This document shows positions 5,116 to 5,217 of a DNA stretch of 5,217 bases, piece after piece. The notes beneath the pieces were generated by a model. That model saw nothing but the letters and a program-made list of their open reading frames with translations. It was not told the origin of the DNA and did not search any database. The stretch covers positions 1 through 5,217 of the forward strand of contig JAPYTY010000169.1 of the NCBI GenBank assembly GCA_029942065.1, given 5' to 3'. This DNA is from Acidobacteriota bacterium (GTDB lineage Bacteria > Acidobacteriota > UBA6911 > RPQK01 > JADFOI01). The position numbers and the translations under genes were made by a program. Each line of letters opens with the position of its first letter. Positions within the stretch are counted from its first letter, which is position 1.

Positions 5116-5217
5116 AATTTCGTTGCCGACTCGATTTGCGGTTTCCAATCGACTCGTCCTTTCCGACCTTGACCCGCTCGACTATCTGGAATTGCTGTTC
5201 CAGACATCAGCCCATAT
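5116..5217 (+). other. Downstream tail, possibly the 5' end of another gene
   Basis: From TTG 5123 a + strand frame stays open to the window edge (31 codons, beginning MPTRFAVSNRLVLSDLDP). It has no Shine-Dalgarno and no motif I recognise. Another + frame and one - frame are also open over much of this stretch, so coding is unproven. A 7 bp inverted repeat, TCTGGAA / TTCCAGA (5185-5191 and 5198-5204, 6 nt loop), lies inside. No terminator for the preceding gene is visible. Confidence 0.25.

Overview
The window is bacterial chromosome of moderate GC content. It carries the conserved SRP/ribosome-maturation operon, ffh-rpsP-khpA-rimM-trmD-rplS, on the + strand. Head to head with it on the - strand is the 5' part of selB, the selenocysteine-specific elongation factor. 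The operon order is the one found in Bacillus subtilis and many other phyla, so it does not fix the taxonomy. Residue patterns, a small downstream membrane protein and mixed ATG/TTG starts would suit an Acidobacteriota- or Desulfobacterota-like lineage, but that is an impression and not a proof. The presence of selB implies that the organism decodes UGA as selenocysteine at some sites.

Layout. Positions 1-1032 (-): first 344 codons of selB, running off the left edge. Positions 1033-1109: short divergent spacer holding a near-consensus sigma70 promoter (TTGACA, 17 bp, TAAAAT) that points into ffh. Positions 1110-2441: ffh. Positions 2490-2732: rpsP, from a TTG start with a strong Shine-Dalgarno. 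Positions 2733-2864: the longest gap inside the operon, with short repeats and a possible hairpin. Positions 2865-3095: khpA. Positions 3096-3614: rimM, starting on the codon right after the khpA stop and in the same frame. Positions 3640-4371: trmD. Positions 4368-4709: rplS, overlapping trmD by ATGA. Positions 4705-4790: nested inverted repeats over the rplS stop, with no U-tract. Positions 4822-5115: a small Phe-rich two-helix membrane protein of unknown function. Positions 5116-5217: a tail that may hold the start of another gene.

The operon genes serve protein synthesis and targeting. Ffh is the SRP GTPase, bS16 and bL19 are ribosomal proteins, RimM matures the 30S subunit around the 16S 3' domain, TrmD makes m1G37 in tRNA, and KhpA is a small KH-domain RNA-binding protein. 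SelB adds a specialised elongation factor next door.

I found no mobile element, CRISPR array, rRNA or tRNA, and no clearly new multi-gene system. The points most worth a second look are a non-canonical G4 motif in SelB (TKKS where TKxD is expected), the single amber codon separating khpA from rimM in one frame, the nested hairpin after rplS, and the unnamed small membrane protein.
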